From: Subtercola boreus
GTDB taxonomy: Bacteria > Actinomycetota > Actinomycetes > Actinomycetales > Microbacteriaceae
Reading direction: 5' to 3'
DNA length: 64,000 nucleotides
NCBI RefSeq assembly: GCF_003399645.1
Contig: NZ_NBXD01000016.1
Span: 1 to 64,000, forward strand
The position numbers and the translations under genes were made by a program. Each line of letters begins with the position of its first letter. Position 1 is the stretch's first letter. Shown here one piece after another: positions 19,764 to 30,100 of the stretch. Below the pieces are notes generated by a model that had not been told where the DNA came from, searched no databases, and saw only the letters and a list, made by a program, of their open reading frames with translations.

Positions 19764-20486
19764 ATGGCACGCAGTAAAGAGAAAGCTCCGAAGGCTCCCA
19801 AGAAGCCGAAGGAAGACGGTCGCATCAAGCAGATGTGGCAGGTCTTCCAGATGACCCGTCGCTACGACAAGAACATCGTTCTCCTGCTCGTGCTGAGCAT
19901 CCTGGTTCCCGTGGCGATCGGCCTCGTTCTTGCTCTGCTGCTCAGCGACGGCAACGGGTTCGTCATCGCGATGTGGATCGTCGCCGGCGTTCTGGCGGGC
20001 GTTCTGATCGCCCTCGTCGTGCTCGGCCGGCGCGCCGAGGCGGCCGCCTACGGGCAGATCGCCGGGCAGCCCGGCGCGGTCGGGGCTGTTCTCCGCAGCT
20101 CGCTCAAGCGCAGCTGGCGCGGCAGCGAGATGCCGGTCGCCGTCAACGGCAAGACCCAGGATGCCGTCTACCGCGCCGTCGGCCGCGGAGGCGTCGTTCT
20201 CATCAGCGAGGGCCCCAAGTCGCGCACCACCCGCATGCTCGAAGACGAACGCCGCAAGGTGCTCCGCGTACTGCCCAATGTGCCGGTCACCTTCCTCTAC
20301 GTCGGCCCCGACGACGACGCCGTGCCCCTCCACAAGGTGCCGGCCCGCCTCAACCGCATCAAGGCGAACCTCACCAAGCCCGAGGTCATGGCCGTCAGCA
20401 ACCGCCTCACCTCGCTCAGCTCGGGAAACTTGCCCATCCCCAAGGGCGTCGACCCCATGAAGGCCCGTCCGCAGCGCGGCCGCTGA
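19764..20486 (+). CDS. DUF4191 family membrane protein
   Basis: A 240-residue actinobacterial DUF4191 protein of unknown function. A Lys/Pro-rich basic N-terminus (about 1-30) is followed by two transmembrane helices (about 41-62 and 67-87). The cytoplasmic part has the family core (NGKTQDAVYRAVGRGGVVLI, about 133-152, and VPVTFLYVGPDD). DUF4191 genes usually neighbour lipoate and glutamine synthetase genes in actinobacteria, as here. The last codons (MKARPQRGR) lie within a short DNA duplication that is repeated twice beyond the stop. Confidence 0.8.
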   Translation: MARSKEKAPKAPKKPKEDGRIKQMWQVFQMTRRYDKNIVLLLVLSILVPVAIGLVLALLLSDGNGFVIAMWIVAGVLAGVLIALVVLGRRAEAAAYGQIAGQPGAVGAVLRSSLKRSWRGSEMPVAVNGKTQDAVYRAVGRGGVVLISEGPKSRTTRMLEDERRKVLRVLPNVPVTFLYVGPDDDAVPLHKVPARLNRIKANLTKPEVMAVSNRLTSLSSGNLPIPKGVDPMKARPQRGR

Positions 20487-20539
20487 CACCCCGTCCGCAG
20501 CGCGGCCAATGAAGGCCCGTCCGCAGCGCGGCCGCTGAC
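20458..20539 (+). repeat. Duplicated 3' end of the DUF4191 gene
   Basis: CCGTCCGCAGCGCGGCC occurs three times, at about 20465, 20491 and 20518. The third copy is within a longer duplicate of the final coding sequence, ATGAAGGC through the stop codon. The unit is GC-rich. Confidence 0.85.
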
Positions 20540-20550
20540 CCCCCGCCCGC

Positions 20551-20598
20551 TTTGCGCAGAAGCACCCAAACGAAACGGTTTGGGTGCTTCTGCGCAAA
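20551..20598. repeat. Perfect 21-bp inverted repeat
   Basis: The arms 20551-20571 and 20578-20598 are perfect reverse complements, separated by the 6-nt loop GAAACG. It lies between the DUF4191 gene and the type III glutamine synthetase, just upstream of a GlnR-like box. No U-run follows on either strand, so a classical terminator is not clear; it could be an actinobacterial I-type terminator or a dispersed palindromic element. Confidence 0.9.
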
Positions 20599-20611
20599 AT
20601 GGACGCTCCCC

Positions 20612-20649
20612 GTCACACCGCCGAAACATCCTCGCCACAGTCGCTTCGT
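20612..20649 (+). promoter_or_regulatory. GlnR-like operator upstream of the type III glutamine synthetase gene
   Basis: GTCAC-n6-GAAAC-n6-GCCAC-n6-TTCGT. The first two elements match the GlnR consensus (gTnAC-n6-GaAAC) exactly, the third at 4 of 5 and the fourth poorly. It lies 63-100 nt upstream of the ATG at 20712. Confidence 0.6.
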
Positions 20650-20711
20650 AGATTTGCCCCATCGGATACCGCATCGGAGCGGAGGATTTCCGCGTTCTGA
20701 GGGGTTCGTCC

Positions 20712-22886
20712 ATGAGCAACAAAGTCCGTCTGCAGGCCGTGCGCGACGTCGAGGCCTACGTGCCTCCCGAGGTCAGCTTCACCGACACTGAAGCACCCGG
20801 GCAGGTGTTCGGCGAGAATGTCTTCAACCAGGTCGTCATGCAGAAGCGGCTTCCGAAGTCGGTCTACAAGTCGGTCATCGCGACCATCGAGCACGGCGCG
20901 AAACTCGATCCCCTCGTCGCCGATGCCGTCGCGAGTGCCATGAAGGACTGGGCGCTGGAGAAGGGCGCCACCCACTACGCGCACGTCTTCTATCCGCTCA
21001 CCGGGCTGACGGCCGAGAAGCACGACAGCTTCTTCGAGCCGGTCGGCGACGGAACCGCCCTCGCCGAGTTCGCCGGCAAGACCCTGACCCAGGGTGAGCC
21101 CGATGCTTCCAGCTTTCCGAACGGAGGCCTCCGCAACACCTTCGAGGCCCGCGGCTACACCGGCTGGGATGTGACGAGCCCCGCGTACGTGCTCGAGAAC
21201 CCGAACGGCAATACGCTGTGCATCCCGACCGTCTTCGTGTCGATGACGGGCGAAGCCCTCGACCACAAGACTCCGCTGCTCCGCTCGCAGCAGGCGATGG
21301 GCGCGCACGCCGAGCGCATCCTGAGGCTCTTCGGCCACACCGACCCCGAGCACGTCGTCTCGTACTGCGGGCCCGAGCAGGAGTACTTCCTCGTCGACCG
21401 GCACTTCTTTCTCGCCCGCCCCGACCTGCTGAACGCGGGTCGCACGCTGTTCGGGTCGAAGCCGCCCAAGGGCCAGGAGTTCGACGATCACTATTTCGGC
21501 GCCATCCCCGAGCGGGTGCTCGGTTTCATGATGGACACCGAGCGTGAACTCTTCAAGCTCGGAATCCCGGCCAAGACCCGCCACAACGAGGTCGCACCCG
21601 GTCAGTTCGAGATCGCGCCCATGTTCGAGAAGGCCAACCTCGCGGCCGACCACCAGCAGCTGCTCATGACCACGTTCAAGTCGATCGCCAAGAAGCACGG
21701 CATGGAGTGCCTGTTCCACGAGAAGCCCTTCCAGGGCGTCAACGGATCGGGTAAGCACGTGAACTTCAGCCTCGGGAATTCCGAGGTCGGCAGCGTGTTC
21801 GTGCCCGGCGACACCCCCCACGAGAACGCGCAGTTCCTGGTGTTCTGCGCGGCTGTCATTCGCGCCGTGCACACCTACGCGGGGCTCCTCCGCGCATCCG
21901 TCGCCAGTGCGACCAACGATCACCGGCTGGGAGCGAACGAGGCTCCCCCGGCGATCATCTCGATCTTCCTCGGCGACCAGCTCGCCGACGTGTTCGAACA
22001 GATCGCGAAGGGCCCGGCCACGAGCTCCAAGGGCAAGGGCAAGATGGTGATCGGCGTCGACACGCTGCCGGTGCTGCCGACCGACCCGGGAGACCGCAAC
22101 CGCACCAGCCCCTTCGCGTTCACGGGCAACCGCTTCGAGTTCCGCGCGCCGGGTTCGATGCAGACCGTCGCGGGCCCGATGACCACGATCAACACGATCA
22201 TGGCCGACTCGCTCGACTACATCGCGACGAACCTCGAGGCCGCCGTGGCCGAAGGAACCGATTTCGACCAGGCCGTGCAGACCATCCTCACCGAAATCAT
22301 CAACGAGCACGGCGCGGTCGTCTTCAACGGCGACGGCTACGCGGATGCCTGGCCCATCGAGGCTGAGAAGCGCGGCCTGGCGAACCTCAAGACCACCCTC
22401 GACGCGCTGCCCGAGCTCATCACCGAGCCGGCCATGGAACTGTTCGAGAAGTACCACGTCTTCAACCACCGCGAGATGCACAGCCGCTACGAGATCGGGC
22501 TCGAGCAGTACGCGCTCACGATCGGGGTCGAGGCGCGACTGACGCTCGAACTCGGAACGACGGCCGTTCTGCCGGCGGCCATCCGGCACCAGACCGAACT
22601 CGCGGTGAACGTCGGTGCGCTGAAGGCTGCGGGAGTGGAGGCCGACACGACCCTGCTCGAGGCGGTGTCGGCTCCTCTTGCCGATCTGCGGGCGGGTCTG
22701 GTGACACTCAAGAGCGCGCTCGAGGCCGAAGGCCACGATGACGCCCTTGCCGAGGCCGAGCATGCTCGAGAGGCGCTGCTTCCCGCGATGGCCTCGGTTC
22801 GCCAGGCGTCAGACACGCTCGAAGACCTGGTGGCCGATGACCTGTGGCCGCTGCCGACCTACCAGGAGATGCTGTTCATCCTCTAG
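20712..22886 (+). CDS. glnN: Glutamine synthetase type III
   Basis: ATP-dependent synthesis of glutamine from glutamate and ammonia by the large (about 700-residue) GSIII class; this protein has 724 residues. It begins with the GSIII N-terminal region ([18 protein letters not shown]). Catalytic and metal-binding motifs include [36 protein letters not shown] and [10 protein letters not shown]. The C-terminal helical extension ends with [11 protein letters not shown]. The RBS is GAGGGG. A GlnR-like operator lies upstream. GSIII is not regulated by GlnE adenylylation. The gene overlaps the RDD gene's end by 4 nt, convergently. Confidence 0.93.
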   Translation: MSNKVRLQAVRDVEAYVPPEVSFTDTEAPGQVFGENVFNQVVMQKRLPKSVYKSVIATIEHGAKLDPLVADAVASAMKDWALEKGATHYAHVFYPLTGLTAEKHDSFFEPVGDGTALAEFAGKTLTQGEPDASSFPNGGLRNTFEARGYTGWDVTSPAYVLENPNGNTLCIPTVFVSMTGEALDHKTPLLRSQQAMGAHAERILRLFGHTDPEHVVSYCGPEQEYFLVDRHFFLARPDLLNAGRTLFGSKPPKGQEFDDHYFGAIPERVLGFMMDTERELFKLGIPAKTRHNEVAPGQFEIAPMFEKANLAADHQQLLMTTFKSIAKKHGMECLFHEKPFQGVNGSGKHVNFSLGNSEVGSVFVPGDTPHENAQFLVFCAAVIRAVHTYAGLLRASVASATNDHRLGANEAPPAIISIFLGDQLADVFEQIAKGPATSSKGKGKMVIGVDTLPVLPTDPGDRNRTSPFAFTGNRFEFRAPGSMQTVAGPMTTINTIMADSLDYIATNLEAAVAEGTDFDQAVQTILTEIINEHGAVVFNGDGYADAWPIEAEKRGLANLKTTLDALPELITEPAMELFEKYHVFNHREMHSRYEIGLEQYALTIGVEARLTLELGTTAVLPAAIRHQTELAVNVGALKAAGVEADTTLLEAVSAPLADLRAGLVTLKSALEAEGHDDALAEAEHAREALLPAMASVRQASDTLEDLVADDLWPLPTYQEMLFIL

Positions 22887-23308
22887 CGACGCACCAACAC
22901 CGTTCCCGCGAAGACATCGTGGAGCCCGCGCTGGTCTGAAACCCAGATCAGCGCGGGAATGGTCAGGATGAGCAGACCGGTACGGATGATGGGGCGCCAC
23001 CAGCCCGCGTAGGTGCCGTCGACCTTCACCAGGCGAAGGCCCAGCAGGAGGTGACCGAATCCGCCGCCTGTGAACACCAGGAGCACGATCTGCTCGGCCA
23101 CGAAGATGAGGGTCGCAGCCCACGGGTTGCCGAAGAAGAAAGCAGCGTAGACGACAAAACAGACCGCCCAGTCGATGAGGAGTGCGATCATCCGCCGCCC
23201 GGGTCGACCGACCGAACCGCGCCCCTCCTGCGGAAAACCGAGGCGTTCACCGGGCCAGTTGCTCGGAGCGGCTCCGGACCAGCGGGAGGGGGGCTTGGCA
23301 TTCGACAC
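22883..23308 (-). CDS. RDD family membrane protein
   Basis: A 141-residue membrane protein of the RDD family (about residues 35-140). The hallmark RDD-like start is [15 protein letters not shown], followed by two further hydrophobic segments and [13 protein letters not shown]. Its function is unknown; RDD genes commonly lie beside actinobacterial glnA, as here. A GTG start at 23308 follows TAGACT by 6 nt and there is no ribosome site, so the transcript is probably leaderless. It is divergent from glnA1. Confidence 0.85.
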   Translation of the reverse strand: MSNAKPPSRWSGAAPSNWPGERLGFPQEGRGSVGRPGRRMIALLIDWAVCFVVYAAFFFGNPWAATLIFVAEQIVLLVFTGGGFGHLLLGLRLVKVDGTYAGWWRPIIRTGLLILTIPALIWVSDQRGLHDVFAGTVLVRR

Positions 23309-23314
23309 GCGATG

Positions 23315-23320
23315 AGTCTA
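23315..23320 (-). promoter_or_regulatory. -10 box of the RDD gene, leaderless arrangement
   Basis: TAGACT on the minus strand ends 6 nt before the GTG at 23308. It is the same hexamer as the panB and rnpB -10 boxes. Confidence 0.6.
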
Positions 23321-23346
23321 GGTGAGCCAGCTTGGCGTCACCTCCT

Positions 23347-23384
23347 GTAACGTGCCCGAAACAATTGCGACACGGCAGAGTAAT
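23347..23384 (+). promoter_or_regulatory. GlnR-like operator upstream of glnA1
   Basis: GTAAC-n6-GAAAC-n6-GACAC-n6-GTAAT. The first pair fits the GlnR consensus exactly, the third element at 4 of 5 and the fourth at 3 of 5, all with the required 6-nt spacers. It lies 96-133 nt before the glnA1 ATG. Confidence 0.65.
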
Positions 23385-23479
23385 GGCTTCGCTGTACCCT
23401 GACGGGAGCCGCGTCTGCGACTGGTAGTGCCAGCCCTTCAGAACCACCCATTCAGTACCAACCATTTGGAGTCTCTCAA

Positions 23480-24904
23480 ATGTTCAGCGATTCTTCCGAG
23501 GTGCTCAAGTTCATCAAGGACACCGACGTCAAGTTCCTTGATATCCGCTTCACCGACCTTCCCGGCGTGCAGCAGCACTTCAACATTCCCGCATCGACTG
23601 TCGACGAGGACTTCTTCTCCGTCGGCCAGATGTTCGACGGCTCGTCCATCCGTGGGTTCGCGTCGATCCACGAGTCCGACATGCAGCTCATCCCCGACGT
23701 GTCGACCGCTTACATCGACCCCTTCCGTGTCGAGCGCACCCTGATCGTCATCTTCGACATCTACAACCCGCGGAACGGCGAGATCTACAGCCGCGACCCG
23801 CGCCAGGTCGCCAAGAAGGCCGAGAAGTACCTCGCCTCGACCGGCATCGCCGACACCGCGTTCTTCGCTCCCGAGGCCGAGTTCTACATCTTCGACGACG
23901 TGAGATACGAAGTGAAGCAGAACAAGAGCTTCTACTCGGTCGACTCCAGCGAGGGCGCATGGAACTCGGGCCGTGAAGAAGAGGGTGGCAACCTCGCCAA
24001 CAAGACCCCCTTCAAGGGCGGCTACTTCCCCGTCAGCCCGGTCGACCAGCACGCAGACCTCCGCGACGACATCTCGCTGAAGCTCATCGACTCGGGGCTC
24101 ATCCTCGAGCGTGCGCACCACGAGGTCGGCACCGCCGGCCAGGGCGAGATCAACTACCGTTTCGACACCATGGTGCACGCGGCAGACGACATCCTGAAGT
24201 TCAAGTACATCGTGAAGAACACGGCCACCCAGTGGGGCAAGACCGCGACCTTCATGCCGAAGCCGCTCTTCGGAGACAACGGGTCGGGCATGCACACGCA
24301 CCAGTCGCTCTGGAACGACGGCTCTCCGCTGTTCTACGACGAGGCCGGTTACGGCGGGCTCAGCGACGTGGCGCGCTGGTACATCGGAGGCCTGCTGAAG
24401 CACGCTCCCGCGGTGCTCGCGTTCACGAACCCGACCGTCAACTCGTACCACCGCCTAGTGCCGGGTTTCGAGGCTCCCGTCAACCTGGTCTACTCGGCCG
24501 GCAACCGCTCGGCGTCCATCCGCATTCCGATCACCGGCACGAACCCGAAGGCGAAGCGTATCGAGTTCCGTGCTCCGGATGCCTCGGGCAACCCGTATCT
24601 CGCCTTCGCCGCGCAGCTCATGGCGGGCCTCGACGGCATCCAGAACCGCATCGAGCCGCACGAGCCGGTCGACAAGGACCTGTACGAGCTTCCGCCCGAG
24701 GAGGCGAAGAACATCCCCCAGGTTCCCGCGTCGCTCGGCGAGGCCCTCCTGGCCCTCGAGGCAGACAACGAGTTCCTGACCAAGGGAGGCGTCTTCACGC
24801 CCGACCTGATCGAGACCTGGATCGAATACAAGCGCGAGAACGAGATCAAGCCGATCGCGCAGCGCCCGCACCCGTTCGAGTTCGAGCTCTACTACGGCGT
24901 GTAG
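23480..24904 (+). CDS. glnA1: Glutamine synthetase type I
   Basis: Main ammonia-assimilating glutamine synthetase, 474 residues, expected to form dodecamers. Substrate and metal motifs include [39 protein letters not shown] and NRSASIRIP. The adenylylation tyrosine is in [11 protein letters not shown] (about Tyr402), the target of the GlnE encoded 2 kb away. The leader GGAGTCTCTCAA lies directly before the ATG and is identical to the lpdA leader. A GlnR-like box is upstream and a long perfect hairpin follows the gene. Confidence 0.95.
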   Translation: MFSDSSEVLKFIKDTDVKFLDIRFTDLPGVQQHFNIPASTVDEDFFSVGQMFDGSSIRGFASIHESDMQLIPDVSTAYIDPFRVERTLIVIFDIYNPRNGEIYSRDPRQVAKKAEKYLASTGIADTAFFAPEAEFYIFDDVRYEVKQNKSFYSVDSSEGAWNSGREEEGGNLANKTPFKGGYFPVSPVDQHADLRDDISLKLIDSGLILERAHHEVGTAGQGEINYRFDTMVHAADDILKFKYIVKNTATQWGKTATFMPKPLFGDNGSGMHTHQSLWNDGSPLFYDEAGYGGLSDVARWYIGGLLKHAPAVLAFTNPTVNSYHRLVPGFEAPVNLVYSAGNRSASIRIPITGTNPKAKRIEFRAPDASGNPYLAFAAQLMAGLDGIQNRIEPHEPVDKDLYELPPEEAKNIPQVPASLGEALLALEADNEFLTKGGVFTPDLIETWIEYKRENEIKPIAQRPHPFEFELYYGV

Positions 24905-24936
24905 CCACGCCACAGAACCGCAGAACCGCAGCACCG

Positions 24937-24975
24937 CACAGGGGCCGCACTTCCTCCGGGGGTGCGGCCCCTGTG
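24937..24975 (+). terminator. Terminator hairpin of glnA1
   Basis: Perfect 14-bp stem, 24937-24950 with 24962-24975, and an 11-nt loop. It lies 33 nt after the glnA1 stop. There is no U-run, as is usual for actinobacterial I-shaped terminators. Confidence 0.7.
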
Positions 24976-25041
24976 GCGTTGCGGTGCGGCCGCCGCGCCG
25001 TGTCGGCGCAAAGGAGGACTGCGCGGGGCAGGGAAGTGGGA

Positions 25042-25047
25042 AATACT
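25042..25047 (+). promoter_or_regulatory. -10 box of the lipoprotein gene, leaderless arrangement
   Basis: AATACT ends 6 nt before the GTG at 25054. Confidence 0.4.
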
Positions 25048-25053
25048 GGAGGG

Positions 25054-25575
25054 GTGTCCCGTCCCTCACGACTCCTGCGCTCTGCGGCCGTCGGGGTGCT
25101 GGCGGTGGCGCTTCTCACGTCGTGTACGACACAGATGAAGCTCAGCGCCCCGGTCACAGTGACCGCGACGGTCACGGCCACGCCGACACCCACGCCGACC
25201 CCGACGCCCACTCCCACACCGACACCCACGCCGACGGTCGTAGAGACGCCGGAACCGCCGCCTCCGCCCCCGCCGCCGACTCCCCCGAACGCCGTGGGCG
25301 GCCAGACCGACGGCGGGAACACCCCCACGACACCGGTCGTCGGAGACACGGGGCCGCAGTCCTACGCGGTCGGGAAGGTCTCGCAGGTCAACGACTATGA
25401 GTTCCGGTACACGGTCGTTCGGGAAGACCAGGTGCTCGCCATAGCCTCCCGCTTCAACCTCCAGGTGATGGATGTCGTGCGCGTGAATTTTCCCTGCGCC
25501 GACCCGCTCAACGTTCAACCGGGCGACGTGCTCGACATCCGGTGGCCCCTCGAATCGGAGCAAGTCGGCTGCTGA
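25054..25575 (+). CDS. LysM-like lipoprotein with TP-repeat linker
   Basis: A 173-residue lipoprotein. The GTG at 25054 gives a signal peptide (MSRPSRLLRSAAVGVLAVA) with the lipobox LTSC (about residues 21-24). A thin GGAGG motif abuts the start, so translation may be leaderless. Residues 32-75 are an extended Thr-Pro repeat followed by polyproline, a wall-spanning linker. The C-terminal part (about 105-170) resembles a LysM domain: YTVVREDQVLAIASRFN, VMDVVRVNF and LNVQPGDVLDI, so peptidoglycan binding is likely. The preceding gene ends at a terminator, so this is probably a separate unit. Confidence 0.75.
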   Translation: MSRPSRLLRSAAVGVLAVALLTSCTTQMKLSAPVTVTATVTATPTPTPTPTPTPTPTPTPTVVETPEPPPPPPPPTPPNAVGGQTDGGNTPTTPVVGDTGPQSYAVGKVSQVNDYEFRYTVVREDQVLAIASRFNLQVMDVVRVNFPCADPLNVQPGDVLDIRWPLESEQVGC

Positions 25576-25624
25576 CGGCTCTGCAGAGCGCCGCCCGGAT
25601 CAGCCCAGATCAGCCCAGTTCAGC

Positions 25625-25864
25625 TCAGGCCAGCACGGGGCACAGCATCACGGGCTTCAGCAGCTGCTGGCGCTCAGCCATGAATTCCTCCTCCGAGACC
25701 CGACCAGCGCGACGACGGCGACCGAGTTCCCCCAGGGCCGCATCGATCTCCGCGACCCTGGCCCGGCGTTCCGCGCGTTCGGCAGCTCGGCGTGAGCCGG
25801 CGGCAGCGGCGACGAGCAGGTGCTGCACGTGTCGATGAGATGTCAGAATTCTGTTCGCTTTCAC
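25625..25864 (-). CDS. Small SHOCT-like domain protein
   Basis: A 79-residue protein with a basic, Arg/Ala-rich helix (about 22-55) followed by a short C-terminal segment, GRVSEEEFMAERQQLLKP, of the SHOCT type (G-x-[IV]-[ST]-EEEF-x-x-x-K/R-x-x-LL). The GTG start at 25864 lacks a clear ribosome site, so the start is uncertain. SHOCT segments are oligomerisation or membrane-linked modules and are often fused to YbjQ-like domains; here the triple YbjQ-domain gene lies just upstream on the same strand. Confidence 0.5.
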   Translation of the reverse strand: MKANRILTSHRHVQHLLVAAAAGSRRAAERAERRARVAEIDAALGELGRRRRAGRVSEEEFMAERQQLLKPVMLCPVLA

Positions 25865-25955
25865 AACGAAGTCATTCGGAGACCCCCGAATACCGGATTG
25901 CTTCGATGGCCGTCACAGGGCAAACGCTCAGGTCGGGCGGAACGTATACCGGGCG

Positions 25956-27128
25956 CTACTGCTGGTTCTGCGTGAGAGTGACCCCGTACGAGGCTTCGGC
26001 GCTGTTGAAGAAGGTGTCGCGGTCGCGCACGATCGCCTGCGGCGGCAGCTGCTCTGATCGGGTCGAGGCCGTCGATGACCGCCGAACGGCGGTGCCGATG
26101 GCCAGAAACTCGATCAGTCCGTTGCCGAGGTCGTACACGTAGGTCTTGATACCGACGACATCGTCGGCTCCGACCGCCGTCGCCTGCTGCTGCACTTTGG
26201 CGAGCGACTCCTCGCGGGCACCGTAGATGAGCTGGGTCAGCTCGCTGATCTCCCCCTTGACGAGGTTCTTGAACGCCGAGGTGATGCCACCGACGAAGCC
26301 GAGCGAGTAGACCGAGGTGCCCATCACCAGCTTCATCGGCGCGTAGCCGATGCGTGCCAGGCTCCACATCTCCTCAGCCGTGAGGTCGCTCGTCACGACG
26401 CCGATCGCCTCGAGTGCCGGGTCGGACATGTCGTGCCGAGAGGCGGTACCCACCATCAGCATCTCCTGCACGGCCGTTCCGCCGAAGGGCAGGATGTTCG
26501 TGGTGATACCCACGACCGCGTTGGCCCCCACCGACTGCGCCTCGCCCACGATGCGCTGCAGCGCGAGGTTGCGGGTACGGGAGAACAGGTCGCTGTACTC
26601 GGTGACCTCCCCCCGGGCGAGCTGCCGGAACGCCCCCGTGATTCCGCGGCCCACCCCGATCGAGTAGGCGACGTTGCCCATCACGAACGAGACCGGGGTG
26701 TAGCCCGCGTCGATCTGGCAGAACAGCTCCTGCCCGTCGCTCGATGTCGTGAACGCGACATCCGGAACGCCCTCCTTCTGGTGCACCGTCGATGCCACCG
26801 AGAGGAACTCGATGTTCTGGGCGTGGAAGATCAGTTCGGTCGTGACACTTGTCGCGCCGTGCCCCTGGCTCTGCTGCATCTCGGCGATGAGCCGCTGCAT
26901 CGACAGGTGTCGCCCCTGGGTGATCATGTCGGTGATCGCGCTGACCTCACCGCCCACCATCCCCCTGAACCCCGCGCTCAGCGACCCGAGAAAGCCGCGG
27001 GAGAAGACGCTGTTGCCGACCAGCAGGTTGCCCGGGTGGTAACCGAGCAGGTCGACGCAAAACATCTCGTTGCCCGACAGGCCGCTCAGCACCGACTGCC
27101 GACGGGGAGGGGTCGTGGGATCGGTCAT
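25956..27128 (-). CDS. Protein with three tandem YbjQ-like domains
   Basis: A 390-residue soluble protein with three tandem copies of the YbjQ/UPF0145 fold, at about residues 22-115, 135-230 and 252-348. Each copy has the form GY-x-P-x-x-[FL]-V-x-G-[NT]-S-V-[YF] followed by a helical half and an FLAIGTA-type strand, for example GYTPVSFVMGNVAYSIG and GYAPMKLVMGTSVYSLG. The RBS is AAAGGA and the ATG is at 27128. The YbjQ fold is annotated as a putative heavy-metal-binding or secreted-pore-like domain without proven biochemistry. The C-terminal tail is disordered and Arg/Ser-rich. The neighbouring SHOCT gene is probably functionally linked. Confidence 0.8.
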   Translation of the reverse strand: MTDPTTPPRRQSVLSGLSGNEMFCVDLLGYHPGNLLVGNSVFSRGFLGSLSAGFRGMVGGEVSAITDMITQGRHLSMQRLIAEMQQSQGHGATSVTTELIFHAQNIEFLSVASTVHQKEGVPDVAFTTSSDGQELFCQIDAGYTPVSFVMGNVAYSIGVGRGITGAFRQLARGEVTEYSDLFSRTRNLALQRIVGEAQSVGANAVVGITTNILPFGGTAVQEMLMVGTASRHDMSDPALEAIGVVTSDLTAEEMWSLARIGYAPMKLVMGTSVYSLGFVGGITSAFKNLVKGEISELTQLIYGAREESLAKVQQQATAVGADDVVGIKTYVYDLGNGLIEFLAIGTAVRRSSTASTRSEQLPPQAIVRDRDTFFNSAEASYGVTLTQNQQ

Positions 27129-27162
27129 GGCGTTCCTTTCACAGAAGCGAGCGAACCTCAGC

Positions 27163-30100
27163 CTACAGCGAACCGTAGAAGTCGCGCTCGAAGACGGCAC
27201 GCGCACGGCGTGTGACCGCCAGGTAGTCCTCCTCGAGCGCCGTGGCCGACCCCGGCGGATACTCCAGCAGGCGTGCCACGCCCTCGAGCTGGCGCCGGTC
27301 GGCGGGCAGCACGTCGCCCGTGCGGTTGGTCCAGAGCGTCATCGCCGACCGCGCCCGCGACGCGAAGATCCACGCGTCACGGAGCTTCGCGGCATCCCCC
27401 TCGTCGACATACCCTGCTGCGACTTCGGAATCGAGAGCATCGAGTGTGGAGGTGGTTCTGAATTCCGGATGCTCGGCCCCGTGCTCGAGCTGGAGCAGCT
27501 GCACGTACCACTCGACGTCGCTCAGCGACCCGCGCCCCAGCTTGAGGTGCCGTGCCGGGTCGGCGCCCTGCGGCAACCGCTCCTTCTCCACGCGCGCCTT
27601 GATGCGCTTCACCTCGCGCACCGCGTTCTCCCCGATGGACGCGGGGTAGCGAACCTCATCGGCCACCGCCTCGAAATCGAGCATCAGCGCCGCATCGCCG
27701 ACGACGCCACGTGCTCGCAGCAGCGCCTGCGCCTCCCAGGTGAGCGACCAGCGCCGGTAGTAGGCACGGTAGCTGTCGAGTGAACGGACGACGATACCGT
27801 TCTTGCCCTCGGGGCGCAGGTCATTGTCGAGCTCGAGCGGCAACCGGTGGTCTTCGGTCAGCCGCACGAGCTCGTTGACGATGAACCGCGCCACCGACTG
27901 CGCGGTCTCCGGGTCGACCGAGACCGCACGGTAGACGTACATCACGTCGGTGTCCGAGCCGAACCCGATCTCGCGTCCGCCGTACCGGCCCATGCCGATG
28001 ACCGCGAACTCGATGCCGTCACCCCGGGCCAGCGCCGCCGATCCACGGATCGCGTCGAGCGTTCCCTGCAGGAAGACGGTGGTGATGTCGGTGAGCCCGC
28101 GCGCGAGCTCCTGCACGGTGAGAAGACCCAGGATGGCGGCGCACGCGAGACGCAGCACTTCCCGCCGCCGCGCGGTTCGCAGGGCGGCGGCCACGGCATC
28201 CGGCGTGTCGTGGCGCGCGATGGTGGCGCTCGTCTCACCCCAGAGCACGGCGAACGGGCGGGGTCTGAGCTCGTGGTCGTTCTCGAGCCAGGCTGCGGCC
28301 TCAGGGATGCGTTCGAGAAGCTCGGCCGCGAAGCGCGAGCCCGAGAGCACCTGGGTGAGACGGGATGCAGCTCCTGAGGAGTCGCGGAGCATCCGAAGGA
28401 ACCAGTACGTCTCGCCGAGCGTGTCACTCAGCCGCCGGAACGCGAGCAGCCCGTAGTCGGGGTCGGCGCCGTTCGCGAACCACTGCAGCATGACCGGCAG
28501 AAGGTGCCGCTGGATGGCGGCACGCCGCGAGACGCCCGCGGTCATCGCGCGGATGTGGCCGAGGGCGCCCTTCGGGTCGAGAAACCCGATCGCGGCCAGG
28601 CGGGCGACGGCCTGCTCGCTGGTGAGGCTGATCTCGTCGGGGCCGAGCGCCGCCACCGCGGCCAGCAGCGGTCGATAGAACAGTCGATGGTGCAGCGTTC
28701 GCACGCGCACCTTGATGGCGTTCCAGATCTCGAGCAGGGCGGGCGCGCTCGGCGCCAGCTCGGTCGCCCGGGCGAGCACGCGCTGCCCGAACTCGTCGCG
28801 CGGAACCAGGTGCGTGCGCCGCAGCGCCCGCAACTGCAGGCGGTGCTCCATCAGCCGCAGAACCCGGTAGTCCCGGGAGAACTCGTGCGCCTCGACCCGG
28901 CCGATGTAACCCTGGTTCGCGAGCGCGGCCAGCGCGGGCAGGGTTCCGGCCTGCCGCACGAGGGGATCGTTCTGGCCGTGAACGAGCTGCAGCAGCTGCA
29001 CGGTGAACTCGATGTCGCGAAGCCCGCCGGGCCCGAGCTTGAGCTGATAGTCGACTTCGTCGACCGGAATGTGGTCGGTGACGCGCTGCCGCATCTTCTG
29101 CACCGACTCGACGAACCCCTCGCGCGACGCACTCGTCCACACCCGGGGAGCGACCGCGTCGGCGTACCGGCCGCCCAGGGCGAGGTCACCCGCCAGCGGC
29201 CGCGCCTTCAGCAGCGCCTGGAACTCCCAGCTCTTCGCCCAGCGTTCGTAATACGCGATGTGCGACTCGAGCGAACGCACCAGAGCGCCGGCCTTGCCCT
29301 CGGGTCGGAGGTTCGGGTCGACCTCCCAGAGCGCCGGCTCCCTCGTCGTCTCGGTGATGCCGTGCATGGTCAGCATCGCCAGTGCGGTGGCGATGTCGAT
29401 CGCGCGGGCGGTGCTGAGGCCCGCCTCCTCGTCGCCCTCCCCCACGAAGATCACGTCGACGTCGCTGACGTAGTTCAGCTCGCGGGCGCCGGCCTTGCCC
29501 ATGCCGATGATCGCGAGTCTCGTCGAAGCCACCTCCGCGCTGTCGAAGTACCAGCGGCTCGCACCGCGAGTGGATGCCCGGCGGCGCGCACACGCCAACG
29601 AGGCGTCGAGCGCGGCGGCGGCCAGGTCGGCGAGCGTGTGTGCGATCAGGTCGACACCGGCCACCGGATCGGCCTGTTCGAGGTCGAACGCGGTGACCTG
29701 CGCCAGCACCCGGCGGTACCGGACGCGCAAGCGCACCCAGTCGGCATCGCCGGCGGCCGCGGCCGCGAATCCGTCGACGGCCGCCACGGCGCCCAGCAGA
29801 TCGTCCTGCAGCTCCTCGGCCGTCGGAAGACGCGAGATGCGCTCGGCGAGAGCCCCGAGCTCTTCGGGGTGGGCGAGAAAGAAGTCGGCCAGCCCGCTCG
29901 ATGCACCGAAGACGCGAAGCAGCCGGGTGCGGGTCGGCTCCTCGGCGAGCAGGCCGCGCGTGGTCACGGGGAGCGTCGCGTGCGGCCTCTTGTCGACCGC
30001 CTCCCGCCCGGAGCCCGGCACCGGCTGGCGGAGCATCTTCACGAGGTACGACAGGGCCTGGTCGGGGTCGGCGGTCATTCGCAGCGAGGCGAGCAGATCA

